This document shows, one piece after another, positions 9,357 through 19,140 of a stretch of DNA of 64,000 bases; the stretch's first letter is position 1, and each line of letters begins with the position of its first letter. Below the pieces are notes generated by a model. It was not told the DNA's origin and made no database searches. It saw only the letters and a list, made by a program, of their open reading frames with translations. The stretch comes from Accumulibacter sp031732795 (GTDB taxonomy: Bacteria > Pseudomonadota > Gammaproteobacteria > Burkholderiales > Rhodocyclaceae). A program made the position numbers and the translations under genes. Location of the stretch: positions 1 through 64,000 of the forward strand of contig JAVMKC010000100.1 of NCBI GenBank assembly GCA_031732795.1, given 5' to 3'.

Positions 9357-10516
9357 TGTTACGGGCGCTGGAATTGCCGCGACGCCTGCCGGCGGAAATC
9401 GATCTGTCACTGCTGTGGAGCGGCCTGATGCTGCTGTTCTTCGGCATGGTGATGGTCTATTCCGCATCCATGGCCACCGCCGAAGCCGGCAAGATGAGCG
9501 GTTATCAGCCGGCGTACTTCCTGATTCGCCACGCCGTTTTCGTGACCATCGGCCTGGTCGCGGCCGCGGCCGCGTTCCAGGTGCCGCTGACCACCTGGCA
9601 GCGCTGGTCGCCGTGGCTGTTCGTCATCGGCTTCCTGCTGCTGGCGCTGGTGTTGGTTCCAGGCGTCGGCAGGGACGTCAACGGAGCGCGCCGATGGTTG
9701 CCGTTGCTGGTGGTCAACCTGCAGCCCTCCGAGCTGATGAAGCTCTTCGCCGTGCTCTATGCCGCGGATTACACCACTCGCAAGATGCCGTACATGCACA
9801 ACCTCAAGCGGGCTTTTCTGCCCTTGGCCAGCGCGATGTTCGCTGTCGGCGTGCTGCTGCTCAAAGAACCCGACTTCGGCGCTTTCGTGGTGATCATTTC
9901 GGTGGCCATGGGCATCCTCTTTCTCGGCGGCATGCGTGCCCGGCTGTTCGTCTTCCTGATTCTGGTATTGGCGGTGGCTTTCGCCGCGCTGATCATTTTC
10001 TCTCCGTATCGTCGTGATCGGATTTTCGGCTTCATGGACCCCTGGTCCGATGCTTTTGGTCGCGGCTATCAGCTGTCGCACGCGCTGATTGCCTTCGGAC
10101 GCGGCGAATGGACGGGCGTTGGGCTCGGCGCCAGTGTCGAAAAGCTGTTTTATCTGCCTGAAGCGCATACTGATTTCCTGCTGGCGGTAATTGCCGAAGA
10201 ACTCGGCTTTTTCGGCGTGCTGACGGTGATCATCCTGTTCGGGCTGGTCGTCCAACGGGCGTTTGCCATTGGCCGACAGGCGGTAGCGCTCGATCGCCTG
10301 TATTCGGCGCTGGTCGCGCAAGGTATTGGGGTCTGGCTGGGCGTGCAAGGTTTCATCAACATGGGCGTCAACATGGGATTGTTGCCGACCAAGGGGTTGA
10401 CCTTGCCGTTCATGAGTTTCGGTGGTTCGGGAATTCTTGCCAATTGTCTGGCGTTGGCGGTGCTGTTGCGCATCGATTGGGAAAATCGGCAATTGATGCG
10501 CGGAGCAAAATTGTGA
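9356..10516 (+). CDS. ftsW: Septal peptidoglycan glycosyltransferase FtsW
   Basis: FtsW is the SEDS-family polymerase partner of FtsI that makes septal glycan from lipid II. The 386-residue protein has about ten hydrophobic segments and the SEDS motifs DVNGARRWL, QPSELMKL, KEPDFGAFVV and the C-terminal KGLTLPFMSFGGSG. ATG 9356 shares its A with the murD stop. The C-terminus overlaps the murG start (GTGA), the conserved order ftsW-murG. Confidence 0.96.
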   Translation: MLRALELPRRLPAEIDLSLLWSGLMLLFFGMVMVYSASMATAEAGKMSGYQPAYFLIRHAVFVTIGLVAAAAAFQVPLTTWQRWSPWLFVIGFLLLALVLVPGVGRDVNGARRWLPLLVVNLQPSELMKLFAVLYAADYTTRKMPYMHNLKRAFLPLASAMFAVGVLLLKEPDFGAFVVIISVAMGILFLGGMRARLFVFLILVLAVAFAALIIFSPYRRDRIFGFMDPWSDAFGRGYQLSHALIAFGRGEWTGVGLGASVEKLFYLPEAHTDFLLAVIAEELGFFGVLTVIILFGLVVQRAFAIGRQAVALDRLYSALVAQGIGVWLGVQGFINMGVNMGLLPTKGLTLPFMSFGGSGILANCLALAVLLRIDWENRQLMRGAKL

Positions 10517-11571
10517 GCAGGACCTTGCTGGTCATGGCTGGCGGAACCGGGGGGCACGTCTTTCCGGGACTGGCTGTCGCCGATCTGTTGAAAAGCCGCG
10601 ATTGGCGCGTGGTCTGGATGGGGGCGCCCGATTCCATGGAAGCCAAACTGGTGCCCGCGCGCGGTTACGAAATGGCCTGGGTGCGGTTTACGGCTTTGCG
10701 CGGCAAGGGTCTGCTGCGCAAACTGGCGCTGCCTTGGCATCTGTTTTCAGCCTGTTGGCAGGCGCGTCGGGAAATCCGTCGCGTCAAGCCGGACGTCGTT
10801 CTCGGCATGGGTGGGTACGTCAGTTTTCCCGGCGGGCTGATGGCTGCACTGCACGGCTTTCCGCTGATCATCCATGAACAGAATTCGATCGCCGGACTGG
10901 CCAATCGTGTTCTCGCCCGCTTGGCCGACCGGATCGCCTGCGGTTTTCCGCAATCGTTGCGCGACGGCATCTGGGTCGGCAACCCGTTGCGTCCGGAAAT
11001 GAGCCGCGTCACGCCGCCGGGCGAACGCCTGGCGGAACATGACCGGCAAGCGCATTGGTTGATTCTCGGGGGCAGTCAGGGCGCCGCAGCGTTGAATGAA
11101 ATCGTTCCGCAAGGACTGGCGCTGATCGATCCGGCGGATCGCCCGCAGGTGGTGCATCAAGCCGGGGAACGGCATCTGGCGGCGCTGCAGCAACACTACG
11201 CCGATGCCGGGGTACAGGCGCATTGTGTCGCCTTCATCGACGACATGGCTGGCGCCTACGCCTGGGCCGATCTGGTGATCTGCCGCTCGGGTGCGCTGAC
11301 CGTCGCCGAACTGGCGGCGACCGGCGTCGCCAGCGTGCTGGTGCCGTTTCCGCATGCCGTGGACGACCACCAAACGCTCAACGCCAGGTTTTTATCGACG
11401 GCAGGCGCTGCCGTCCTGATCCCGCAGCATGAATTGACCCCGGAATCGATCCGCCATCTGCAAAGTTACAGCCGGGCCGAATTGCGGCAAATGGCGGAAA
11501 AGGCCCGGCAACTGGCCAAACCCGAAGCGACCGCCGAAGTCGCGCGGTTGTGCGAGGAAATAGTTCAGTGA
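10513..11571 (+). CDS. murG: Lipid II synthase MurG (GlcNAc transferase)
   Basis: MurG is a GT28 glycosyltransferase that adds GlcNAc to lipid I on the inner face of the membrane. The 352-residue product has the N-terminal loop MAGGTGGHVFPGLA, GMGGYVSFPGG, HEQNSIAGLANR, GGSQGAAALN and the donor-site segment CRSGALTVAELAATG. GTG 10513 is chosen because it gives the family N-terminus just before the GGTGGH loop and overlaps the ftsW stop. A longer in-frame start at 10444 lies inside ftsW and is unlikely. Confidence 0.96.
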   Translation: MSRTLLVMAGGTGGHVFPGLAVADLLKSRDWRVVWMGAPDSMEAKLVPARGYEMAWVRFTALRGKGLLRKLALPWHLFSACWQARREIRRVKPDVVLGMGGYVSFPGGLMAALHGFPLIIHEQNSIAGLANRVLARLADRIACGFPQSLRDGIWVGNPLRPEMSRVTPPGERLAEHDRQAHWLILGGSQGAAALNEIVPQGLALIDPADRPQVVHQAGERHLAALQQHYADAGVQAHCVAFIDDMAGAYAWADLVICRSGALTVAELAATGVASVLVPFPHAVDDHQTLNARFLSTAGAAVLIPQHELTPESIRHLQSYSRAELRQMAEKARQLAKPEATAEVARLCEEIVQ

Positions 11572-12956
11572 AACACAAGGTCAAGAATATCCATTTCGTC
11601 GGTATTGGCGGCGCAGGCATGAGCGGTATCGCCGAAGTGCTCGCCAATCAGGATTTTGCGGTCAGCGGCTCGGATCTGGCCGATAACTCGACGACTCGGC
11701 GTCTGGCTTCGCTGGGCATCCGCATCGTTCGCGGGCACCACGCCGAGAATGTCGAAGATGCTGACGCCGTGGTCGTCTCGTCGGCAGTCAAGGAAGACAA
11801 TCCAGAAGTGATTGCGGCCCGCCAACGGCATACGCCGGTGGTGCCGCGGGCGCAGATGCTTGCCGAACTGATGCGTTTGAAGCAGGGCATCGCCGTCGCC
11901 GGCACGCACGGCAAAACGACCACCACCAGTCTGGTGGCCTCGATCCTCGCCCAGGGCGGCATGGATCCGACCTTTGTCATCGGCGGCCGCCTCAACGCCG
12001 CCGGAGCCAATGCGCGTCTGGGATCGGGAGACTTCCTGGTTGCCGAAGCGGATGAATCCGACGCCTCATTCCTGTTTCTCTCGCCGGTGTTGTCGGTGGT
12101 CACCAACATCGACGCCGATCACATGGAGACCTACGGGCACGATTTCAATCGTCTGAAGCAGGCTTTCGTCGATTTTCTGCAACGCTTGCCCTTTTACGGC
12201 GTCGCCGTGCTGTGCGCCGACGACGCCAATATCCGCGAAATCCTGCCGCGGGTCAGCAAGCAGATCGTTACTTACGGCTTGGCCGCAGAGGCCAATATCC
12301 GCGCCGAAAACATCCGCGCAGTCGCCGGTCAGATGCACTACGACTGCGTCCGGGTGAATGGCTGCGTCACTCGTCTGCCGGTAATCCTCAATCTGCCGGG
12401 AATGCATAATGTGTTGAATTCACTGGCCGCGATTGCCGTGGCCAGCGAGTTGGGTGTCGACGATCAATCCATTCAAATCGCGCTGCGCGATTTCAGTGGC
12501 GTCGGCCGCCGTTTCCAACGCTACGGTGAAATCGTCCTGCCCAATGGCGGCTACGGTACGCTGATCGACGATTATGGCCACCATCCGGCCGAAATGCGGG
12601 CGACGCTGGCAGCCGCGCGCGGCGCTTTTCCCGGCCGCCGTTTGCTGCTTGCCTTCCAGCCGCATCGCTACACCCGGACCCGCGATTGCTTCGAGGATTT
12701 CGTTCAGGTCTTGAGTGGCGTAGACGCATTGATCCTGGCGGAAGTCTATGCCGCCGGCGAGCAGCCGATCGTCGCCGCCGACAGCCGGGCCTTGGCCCGT
12801 GCCCTGCGCGTGGGCGGCAAGGTCGAGCCGCTGTTCGTCGAACGGATCGACGAACTGCCGCAAGCGATTCGTGACGTTGCCCGCGATGGCGACGTGATCA
12901 TGACCATGGGCGCCGGTTCGATAGGCGGGGTTCCCGGCAAATTGGCGGCCGGCTGA
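11568..12956 (+). CDS. murC: UDP-MurNAc:L-alanine ligase MurC
   Basis: MurC adds the first residue, L-alanine, to UDP-MurNAc. The 462-residue protein starts at GTG 11568 inside the murG stop and has HFVGIGGAGMSGIAEVL at its N-terminus, the P-loop GTHGKTTTT, EADESDASFL, DDYGHHPAE and FQPHRYTRT, all standard MurC landmarks. murB does not follow it here; ddlB is next, as in several Betaproteobacteria. Confidence 0.96.
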   Translation: MKHKVKNIHFVGIGGAGMSGIAEVLANQDFAVSGSDLADNSTTRRLASLGIRIVRGHHAENVEDADAVVVSSAVKEDNPEVIAARQRHTPVVPRAQMLAELMRLKQGIAVAGTHGKTTTTSLVASILAQGGMDPTFVIGGRLNAAGANARLGSGDFLVAEADESDASFLFLSPVLSVVTNIDADHMETYGHDFNRLKQAFVDFLQRLPFYGVAVLCADDANIREILPRVSKQIVTYGLAAEANIRAENIRAVAGQMHYDCVRVNGCVTRLPVILNLPGMHNVLNSLAAIAVASELGVDDQSIQIALRDFSGVGRRFQRYGEIVLPNGGYGTLIDDYGHHPAEMRATLAAARGAFPGRRLLLAFQPHRYTRTRDCFEDFVQVLSGVDALILAEVYAAGEQPIVAADSRALARALRVGGKVEPLFVERIDELPQAIRDVARDGDVIMTMGAGSIGGVPGKLAAG

Positions 12957-12970
12957 GAGAGGGACGGGAG

Positions 12971-13897
12971 ATGAGCGTTCAGCAATTCGGCAAGGTGGCG
13001 GTTCTTTTCGGCGGACGCTCAGCGGAACGCGAAGTATCGTTGAATAGCGGCTCGCGAGTGCTGGCCAGCCTGCAGCGTCAGGGGGTCGATGCCCACGCTT
13101 TCGATCCGGCGGTTCGCCGACTCGACGAATTGACCGCTTTCGACCGCGTATTCATCGTTCTGCATGGACGTTACGGCGAAGACGGCACCATCCAGGGAGC
13201 CTTGGAACTGATGGGCATTCCCTATACCGGCAGTGGCGTGATGGCCTCGGCACTCGGAATGGACAAATGGCGCACCAAGTTGCTATGGCGGGCCGCCGGC
13301 CTGCCGGTGCCCGAATACCGTTTGCTCGATGCCGACAGCGATTTCGCGGCGACCGAAGCCGAGCTGGGTTTGCCGATGTTCGTCAAGCCGGCCTGTGAAG
13401 GGTCGTCGATCGGAATCAGCAAAGTCAACGACCGTAGTCAGTTGCCTGCAGCCTATCAACAAGCGGTAAAGCACGATAAACTGGTGATCGCCGAGCGGGC
13501 GATTCTCGGTGGCGAATACACCGTGGCCATTCTCGGCGAGCAAGCTTTGCCGATCATCAAAATCGAGCCAAGTAACGAATTTTATGACTATGACGCCAAA
13601 TACCTGCGAGACGATACGGTTTATCGTTGTCCATGTGACTTGCCGGCTGAGCGCGAACAAACGTTGCGCGAACAGGCACTCGCCGCTTTTCGGGTCATCG
13701 GTGGACGGGGCTGGGGTCGGGTCGATTTTCTGATCGACCGGCCAGCCAGTGATAGTGCGAGTCGTGCCTACTTTCTGGAGGTCAACACTTCGCCGGGAAT
13801 GACCGACCATTCCCTGGTACCAATGGCCGCGCGGGCGGCCGGCATTTCCTACGACGAATTGGTCATTCGTGTACTTTCTCTCGCCGCGCTGGGATGA
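12971..13897 (+). CDS. ddlB: D-alanine:D-alanine ligase
   Basis: Ddl makes D-Ala-D-Ala, the substrate of MurF. This is an ATP-grasp protein of 308 residues with GGRSAEREVSLNSG at the N-terminus, the loop HGRYGEDGTIQGALE, KPACEGSSIGISKV, and the C-terminal metal/phosphate site FLEVNTSPGMTDHSLVP. ATG 12971 is preceded by a purine-rich GAGAGAGGGACGGGAG ribosome-binding stretch. It lies between murC and ftsQ on the same transcript. Confidence 0.96.
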   Translation: MSVQQFGKVAVLFGGRSAEREVSLNSGSRVLASLQRQGVDAHAFDPAVRRLDELTAFDRVFIVLHGRYGEDGTIQGALELMGIPYTGSGVMASALGMDKWRTKLLWRAAGLPVPEYRLLDADSDFAATEAELGLPMFVKPACEGSSIGISKVNDRSQLPAAYQQAVKHDKLVIAERAILGGEYTVAILGEQALPIIKIEPSNEFYDYDAKYLRDDTVYRCPCDLPAEREQTLREQALAAFRVIGGRGWGRVDFLIDRPASDSASRAYFLEVNTSPGMTDHSLVPMAARAAGISYDELVIRVLSLAALG

Positions 13898-13900
13898 ACG

Positions 13901-14653
13901 ATGTGGCACAAACCGCACCTGCTGACGGCGATTGCCGACCTGCTGTTCCTGGCAGGTGCCGCCGCGTTGCTGGTTGCCGCCGTCATCTGGGGGGTGCCGC
14001 GGTGGCATTTATACCCACTCAACGAAGTGCGGGTGGCCGACGAGTTGCACGAAGTCCGGCGAGCCGAGATCGAGGAAGTGCTTGGGGGATTGCTGCATGG
14101 TAATTTTTTCACCGTCAATATCGATGCGTTGCGGCAGGCACTGGAACAACTGCCGTGGGTACGGCGTGCTGAGGTCTGGCGTCGCTGGCCGTCACAGGTC
14201 GAGGTTCGCATCGAGGAGCACCAAGCGGTCGCTTCATGGGGCGATGGCGACGATCGCTTGGTCAATACTTACGGCGAGGTCTTTGCGGCCAAAAGGTCTC
14301 GGGAAACCCGCTTGCCGAAACTCAGCGGCCCCGCGGGAACCTCGGCCGAGGTATTGCTGCGACACGAAGAATTTTCCAAAATTTTGCGGCCTACCGGACA
14401 TCTGCCCGTACAAGTGGTTTTATCGCCACGCCAAGCCTGGGTTCTCAAGCTGGAGGACGGACTGTTGATCGAGCTGGGTCGCGAGCAGGCGAAAGCGCCG
14501 GTTCGCACGCGCCTGCAACGCTTCGTAGACCATTACCCGACCTTGTCGGCTTCGCCATACGGGCAGCCGATTGCCGTAGACATGCGCTATCCCAACGGCT
14601 TCGCCTTACGTTTTGCCGCCGGAACCGTTCAAGAAGTCAAAGGAAAAAAATGA
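13901..14653 (+). CDS. ftsQ: Cell division protein FtsQ
   Basis: FtsQ is a bitopic divisome scaffold that recruits FtsLB. The 250-residue product has one transmembrane helix at about residues 10-31, then a POTRA domain (LNEVRVADELHEVRRAEIEE and LPWVRRAEVWRRWPSQVEVRIEE) and the FtsQ beta domain. ATG 13901 is used; another ATG at 13894 is in a different frame. The stop overlaps ftsA (ATGA), keeping the usual ftsQAZ order. Confidence 0.95.
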   Translation: MWHKPHLLTAIADLLFLAGAAALLVAAVIWGVPRWHLYPLNEVRVADELHEVRRAEIEEVLGGLLHGNFFTVNIDALRQALEQLPWVRRAEVWRRWPSQVEVRIEEHQAVASWGDGDDRLVNTYGEVFAAKRSRETRLPKLSGPAGTSAEVLLRHEEFSKILRPTGHLPVQVVLSPRQAWVLKLEDGLLIELGREQAKAPVRTRLQRFVDHYPTLSASPYGQPIAVDMRYPNGFALRFAAGTVQEVKGKK

Positions 14654-15882
14654 GCAGGGACAGTAAAGATCTTATCGTTGGTCTCGATATCGGCACCTCG
14701 AAAATCGTCGCCCTCGTTGCCGAACTGGCCAGCGATGGACAGTTGAACGTCATTGGAATTGGTTCGCAAGAATCCAAGGGCGGGCTGAAAAAAGGCGTGG
14801 TGGTGAACATCGAAGAAACGGTTGCGACCATTTCGCGTGTCCTGCAGGAAGTCGAGCTGATGGCCGATTGCAAGGTGCGAGACGTGTACACCGGTATTGC
14901 TGGCAGCCACATCCGCAGCTTCAATTCGAACGGCATGGTGGCCATCAAGGACAAGGAAGTGACCCCGATGGATGTCGATCGGGTGATCGAGACCGCCCGC
15001 GCGATGCCGATTCCCGCCGATCAAGAAATCCTGCATATCCTGACCCAGGAATTCATCATCGACGATCAGGACGGCATCCGTGAACCGATCGGCATGAGCG
15101 GATTTCGTCTCGAAGTCAAGGTGCACATCGTCACAGGTGCGGTTTCGGCGGCGCAGAACATCATCAAATGCGTCCGCCGCTGCGGACTGGAAGTCAATGA
15201 CCTGGTTCTGCAACCCTTAGCCTCGAGTTGTGCCGTGTTGTCGGAAGACGAAAAGGATCTCGGGATCTGCCTGATCGATATCGGCGGCGGTACCACCGAT
15301 CTGGCGGTATGGACACAGGGCGCCATTCGCCACACCTCGGTCATCCCGATAGCCGGCGACCAGGTGACCAACGACATCGCCATGGCCCTGCGTACGCCGA
15401 CCCGGGAAGCCGAGGAAATCAAACGGAAACATGGTTGTGCCCTGGCGCTTCTGGCCGATGCCGATGACGTGTTCGATGTCGCCGGTGTCGACGACCGTCC
15501 GTCCCGCAAGCTTTCCCGGCGTGCCTTGGCCGACGTCATCCAGCCGCGGGTCGAGGAACTGTATGAATTGATCCAGGCCGAGTTGCGCCGTTCCCGTTTC
15601 GAAGACGTGCTCTCTTCCGGCATCGTGCTGACTGGTGGCGCCTCGGTGATGCCCGGGATGGTCGAACTCGGCGAAGAGATCTTCCATATGCCCGTCCGGC
15701 TCGGTATTCCCAAATACCAGGGCGCTCTCGCCGATGTTGTGCAAAGCCCCCGGTTCGCCACGGCCTGTGGTCTGCTGATGGAGGCACAAACCCAGCGCAA
15801 GCGCGGCTTGAAAGTGCGCGAGACCCGCGATGTCAAACAGGTCTTCGGCCGCATGAAGTCCTGGTTCGAGAAAAATTTCTAG
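14650..15882 (+). CDS. ftsA: Cell division protein FtsA
   Basis: FtsA is an actin-like ATPase that tethers FtsZ to the membrane. The 410-residue product has the phosphate-1 motif VGLDIGTSKIVALV at residues about 9-22, the 1C subdomain, the phosphate-2 motif LIDIGGGTTDLAVW, and a C-terminal amphipathic membrane-targeting helix ending MKSWFEKNF. ATG 14650 overlaps the ftsQ stop and follows an A-rich leader. A longer in-frame extension to 14236 is inside ftsQ and is not used. Confidence 0.96.
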   Translation: MSRDSKDLIVGLDIGTSKIVALVAELASDGQLNVIGIGSQESKGGLKKGVVVNIEETVATISRVLQEVELMADCKVRDVYTGIAGSHIRSFNSNGMVAIKDKEVTPMDVDRVIETARAMPIPADQEILHILTQEFIIDDQDGIREPIGMSGFRLEVKVHIVTGAVSAAQNIIKCVRRCGLEVNDLVLQPLASSCAVLSEDEKDLGICLIDIGGGTTDLAVWTQGAIRHTSVIPIAGDQVTNDIAMALRTPTREAEEIKRKHGCALALLADADDVFDVAGVDDRPSRKLSRRALADVIQPRVEELYELIQAELRRSRFEDVLSSGIVLTGGASVMPGMVELGEEIFHMPVRLGIPKYQGALADVVQSPRFATACGLLMEAQTQRKRGLKVRETRDVKQVFGRMKSWFEKNF

Positions 15883-15946
15883 AGAAAGTCGTCGACGACT
15901 GAATTCCGTTTTTTGAAAATTGTTGTTTTTTGCAGAGGAGGCTTCA

Positions 15947-17107
15947 ATGTTTGAAATCATCGATAAAGAAGAAAAGGGTGAACTCGAAACCATCATCAAG
16001 GTCATCGGCATCGGTGGTGCTGGTGGTAATGCGGTCGATCACATGATTCGTGAAGGTGTCAATGGCGTCGATTTCATCGCCGCTAATACTGACTCGCAAG
16101 CCCTGAACCGCAGCATCGCCATTCAAAAACTCCAACTCGGTAAAACCGGTCTCGGCGCTGGCGCCAAACCGGAAGCCGGCCGTAGCGCAGCGATCGAAGA
16201 GCGGGAAACGATTGCCGAAGCGTTGCGCGGTGCGCACATGGTGTTCATCACTGCCGGCATGGGTGGCGGAACGGGTACCGGCGCGGCACCGATCGTTGCC
16301 GAAGTGGCCAAGGAACTGGGCGTTCTGACCGTCGCCGTGGTCACCAAGCCGTTCGCTTTCGAAGGCAAACGTCTTAAAGTTGCCGAAGCGGGGATTGCCG
16401 AACTGCAAAAAACCGTTGATTCGTTGATCGTTATCCTCAATGATCGGCTGATGGACGTACTCGGCGACGACGTTTCGATGGACGACGCCTTCAAAGCCGC
16501 TGACAATGTGCTGCGCAATGCGGTCGGCGGCATTGCCGAAATCATCAACTTCCCCGGGCTGGTCAATGTCGACTTCGAAGATGTGCGCACGGTGATGGGC
16601 GAAATGGGCATGGCGATGATGGGTTCGGCCAGTGCCGCCGGCGTCGACCGGGCCCGTATCGCGGCAGAACGCGCTATCGCCTCGCCGCTCCTCGAAGGCG
16701 TCAATTTGTCCGGCGCCAAGGGCGTGCTGGTCAATATCACCGCCACTCGTTCGCTCAAAATGAAAGAAGTCAATGAAGTGATGAGCACCGTCCGCGCTTT
16801 TGCCGCCGACGACGCGCATATCATTTTTGGCGCTGTTTATGACGAAGCAATGGCTGAGGATATCCGGGTGACGGTGGTGGCCACCGGTCTGGGCCAAGCG
16901 CAGACGAAGCGGCAGAACTTTGAAGTGATCAACAACACCGTCCTGTCGGCGACCGGAACCGATCATTCGCATGGTCAAATCGATTATTCCAACCTCGATG
17001 TGCCGGCAGTCGTCCGCAAGGGACGTAGTGCGACGGTCGAGGCCCTGGCCAACAGCGGGGTTGATCGCTACGACATTCCGGCGTTTCTCAGAAAACAGGT
17101 CAATTAA
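15947..17107 (+). CDS. ftsZ: Cell division GTPase FtsZ
   Basis: FtsZ is the tubulin-like GTPase that forms the Z ring. The 386-residue protein has GIGGAGGNAVDHM (21-33), the tubulin signature GGGTGTG (106-112), the T7-loop region with ILNDRLMDVLGDD, and the C-terminal conserved peptide YDIPAFLRKQ that binds FtsA and ZipA. ATG 15947 is chosen because GAGGAGG (15935-15941) lies 5 nt upstream; an upstream in-frame start at 15920 lacks such a site. A 64-nt gap separates it from ftsA and may carry an extra promoter. lpxC does not follow, unlike in E. coli. Confidence 0.97.
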   Translation: MFEIIDKEEKGELETIIKVIGIGGAGGNAVDHMIREGVNGVDFIAANTDSQALNRSIAIQKLQLGKTGLGAGAKPEAGRSAAIEERETIAEALRGAHMVFITAGMGGGTGTGAAPIVAEVAKELGVLTVAVVTKPFAFEGKRLKVAEAGIAELQKTVDSLIVILNDRLMDVLGDDVSMDDAFKAADNVLRNAVGGIAEIINFPGLVNVDFEDVRTVMGEMGMAMMGSASAAGVDRARIAAERAIASPLLEGVNLSGAKGVLVNITATRSLKMKEVNEVMSTVRAFAADDAHIIFGAVYDEAMAEDIRVTVVATGLGQAQTKRQNFEVINNTVLSATGTDHSHGQIDYSNLDVPAVVRKGRSATVEALANSGVDRYDIPAFLRKQVN

Positions 17108-17175
17108 TAGTGTCCGTTGCGCTGATGCTGCTATCAGCAGTATTCCAGCGTAGCGGATTGGAGTCGTCAACTCGA

Positions 17176-17219
17176 GCCGGCTGGTTTGTTGAACACGAGC
17201 CAACCGGCCTTTTTCTTTT
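17176..17219 (+). terminator. Intrinsic terminator after ftsZ
   Basis: GCCGG(C)TGGTT at 17176 and the complementary CAACCGGC ending near 17208 form a stem with a loop of about 15 nt and one mismatch, followed by TTTTTCTTTT. It lies 69 nt after the ftsZ stop and probably ends the dcw transcript. Confidence 0.7.
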
Positions 17220-17513
17220 CAGCGTGCCAAAACCAGTCGCCAAGCGGACTTTGTTTTGGTGCACTCCATGAGTTTGACGGTTGCACCGTGCGTCTCGAGT
17301 GTCATGAGACCGTCCTGAACTTGACATCGTTTGAGGATCTGAGGCAATGAGGGCCCATCGGACATGCAAAAAATAGGGCAAACAATTCATTGGCGTGAGA
17401 TCGACGATCCTGATTCGAATTTTCGAATGTACTAATGTTATATTCTCCCTGCGCGAAGCTCATGAACACGAGCGCACGCCACTAGGAAAACCAAGTTCTC
17501 ATCGGAGTTTGTC
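17220..17513. other. Intergenic region upstream of the sulfur/redox module
   Basis: No gene is seen in this stretch of about 290 nt. The last 90 nt turn AT-rich (17410-17450, including TATATT), so the promoter of the cytochrome/rhodanese/octahaem genes probably lies there. GGAG (17503-17506) precedes the cytochrome ATG at 17514. Confidence 0.5.
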
Positions 17514-17906
17514 ATGAAAAAACGCGCGTCGATCACCGTCGCAATCACCGTTGGTATGTTGGGTTTTTCTTCGCTGACACAGGCCTACGACGCCGACTGG
17601 AAACGCGGTCGCGTCTATTATCGTAGCGTGTGCACGGCCTGTCATGCTGCCCAGGCCGGCGGGTCAATTGCGCCGAGCACGATGACCAAGAGCCAGTGGG
17701 CCAGTTATCTGCAGGCCGACAAGCATGCCAACGGCAAGGATTCGCTGAAGCAGTACGCCAGCAAGACGTACCGTGCCAGCATCCGCAGCCAGAACAAGGC
17801 GGCCGAAAAATTCGCCGAAGTTCCCGACGACGATCTTTTTCAAGATATCAAGGCCTTCGTCATCAAGGGTGCCAAGGATGGCGAAGCGCCCGCCACATGT
17901 AGCTGA
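17514..17906 (+). CDS. Small periplasmic monohaem cytochrome c
   Basis: This 130-residue protein has a signal peptide (MKKRASITVAITVGMLGFSS..., cleavage near residue 24) and one haem-attachment motif CTACH at residues 40-44. The remainder is a compact class I cytochrome with an Ala/Lys-rich helical tail. It should be an electron carrier in the periplasm. It opens a four-gene plus-strand run with the rhodanese protein (53 nt downstream), the octahaem cytochrome and cytochrome b, so it may shuttle electrons for that module. The specific partner is inferred. Confidence 0.9.
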   Translation: MKKRASITVAITVGMLGFSSLTQAYDADWKRGRVYYRSVCTACHAAQAGGSIAPSTMTKSQWASYLQADKHANGKDSLKQYASKTYRASIRSQNKAAEKFAEVPDDDLFQDIKAFVIKGAKDGEAPATCS

Positions 17907-17958
17907 GATGCGCGAAGTGCGCCTTCCGCACTGTCCCCGCAAACCGAATCCGCCGGAG

Positions 17959-19110
17959 ATGCTATTGAAATCGACTCGTCCCCTTGCGCTGGCCGTCCTA
18001 CTGGCCGCTCTGTTTTCGGTGCCCGTCGCCGTTTGGCCAACGGCCGCCCAATCCGCCGAGGAAGCGGTCAGCCCGATCAAGACCGGCTGGTACCACCAGC
18101 GGGTCAGCGCCGAGTTCGTCGCCAAGTACGCCATTCTGCCCAAACCCGACAACGTGCAGATCATCGATTCGCGGCCGACGGCGCGCAAGTACGATCCCGG
18201 CCATATCCCGACCGCGCTCAGCATTCCGGACAGCCAGTTCGACAAACTGGTTGACCTGCTGCCCAAGGACAAGAGCAGTCTGCTGATCTTTTATTGCGAC
18301 GGTCTGGAATGCATGCTCAGCCACAATTCGGCTTTCCGGGCCGAAAAACTTGGCTACAGCAACATCCGAGTTTACGCCGACGGCTACCCCGATTGGCTGA
18401 AAAGCGGCCATATCGGGGCAGTCAGCGTGCCCTATATCAAGAAACTGATCGACGAAAAAGCGCCGATGACGCTGATCGACTCGCGGCCGAAAGAACGCAA
18501 GTTCGACAAAGGTCACATCCCGGGCGCGATCAGCATTCCCGACCTGCAGTTCGACAAGCTGGTTGACCGTCTGCCGACCGACAAAAGTTCGCCGCTGTAC
18601 TTTTACTGCGACGGCTTGAACTGCAAGCTGAGTTCGGATTCAGCGGCGAAGGCGGTCAAACTGGGCTATAGCGCCGTCAAGATAGTGCCCGAGGGTTATC
18701 CCGCCTGGGAAAAACTCTACGGTCCCGGACCCACCGCCGACACGACCACCAAACCCGCCACTCCGGCTATCCAAGCCGGTAAGGAAAGCGGCACGATCAG
18801 TGTCGCCTCGTTTGAAAAGATCCATAAAGAGGCGCCAGCGACCATTCACTTGATCGACGTGCGCGATCCGGCCGAATTTGCCAGCGGAACCTTCAAGGGG
18901 GCGATCAATTTTCCGATCAATACACTGGAAAAGCGTATCGACGAATTGCCGACTGACAAACCCATCGTCTTTTTCTGCGGGACCAGTGCTCGCAGTGGCG
19001 AAGCGCATGACATGACGAAGCTGTACAAACCCTCCTTGCAAACCTACTTTCTTGATGCCGACATCAAGTGGAGCAAGGATGGTAGTTACACCATCGTCGA
19101 GAAAAAATAG
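17959..19110 (+). CDS. Exported protein with three rhodanese domains
   Basis: The 383-residue protein has a signal peptide (LLKSTRPLALAVLLAALFSV, residues 2-21) followed by three rhodanese-like domains. The domain entries are IIDSRPTARKYDPGHIPTA, LIDSRPKERKFDKGHIPGA and LIDVRDPAEFASGTFKGA. Domains 1 and 2 have candidate catalytic loops YCDGLEC and YCDGLNC; domain 3 has FCGTSARSG. A Thr/Pro/Ala-rich linker precedes domain 3. Rhodaneses carry sulfane sulfur, so with the octahaem cytochrome this suggests periplasmic sulfur-compound chemistry. ATG 17959 (CCGGAG upstream) is chosen because it places the signal peptide at the N-terminus. Confidence 0.9.
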   Translation: MLLKSTRPLALAVLLAALFSVPVAVWPTAAQSAEEAVSPIKTGWYHQRVSAEFVAKYAILPKPDNVQIIDSRPTARKYDPGHIPTALSIPDSQFDKLVDLLPKDKSSLLIFYCDGLECMLSHNSAFRAEKLGYSNIRVYADGYPDWLKSGHIGAVSVPYIKKLIDEKAPMTLIDSRPKERKFDKGHIPGAISIPDLQFDKLVDRLPTDKSSPLYFYCDGLNCKLSSDSAAKAVKLGYSAVKIVPEGYPAWEKLYGPGPTADTTTKPATPAIQAGKESGTISVASFEKIHKEAPATIHLIDVRDPAEFASGTFKGAINFPINTLEKRIDELPTDKPIVFFCGTSARSGEAHDMTKLYKPSLQTYFLDADIKWSKDGSYTIVEKK

Positions 19111-19140
19111 CTTCTCTTTACCGGTTTTTGCGGGGGGAAT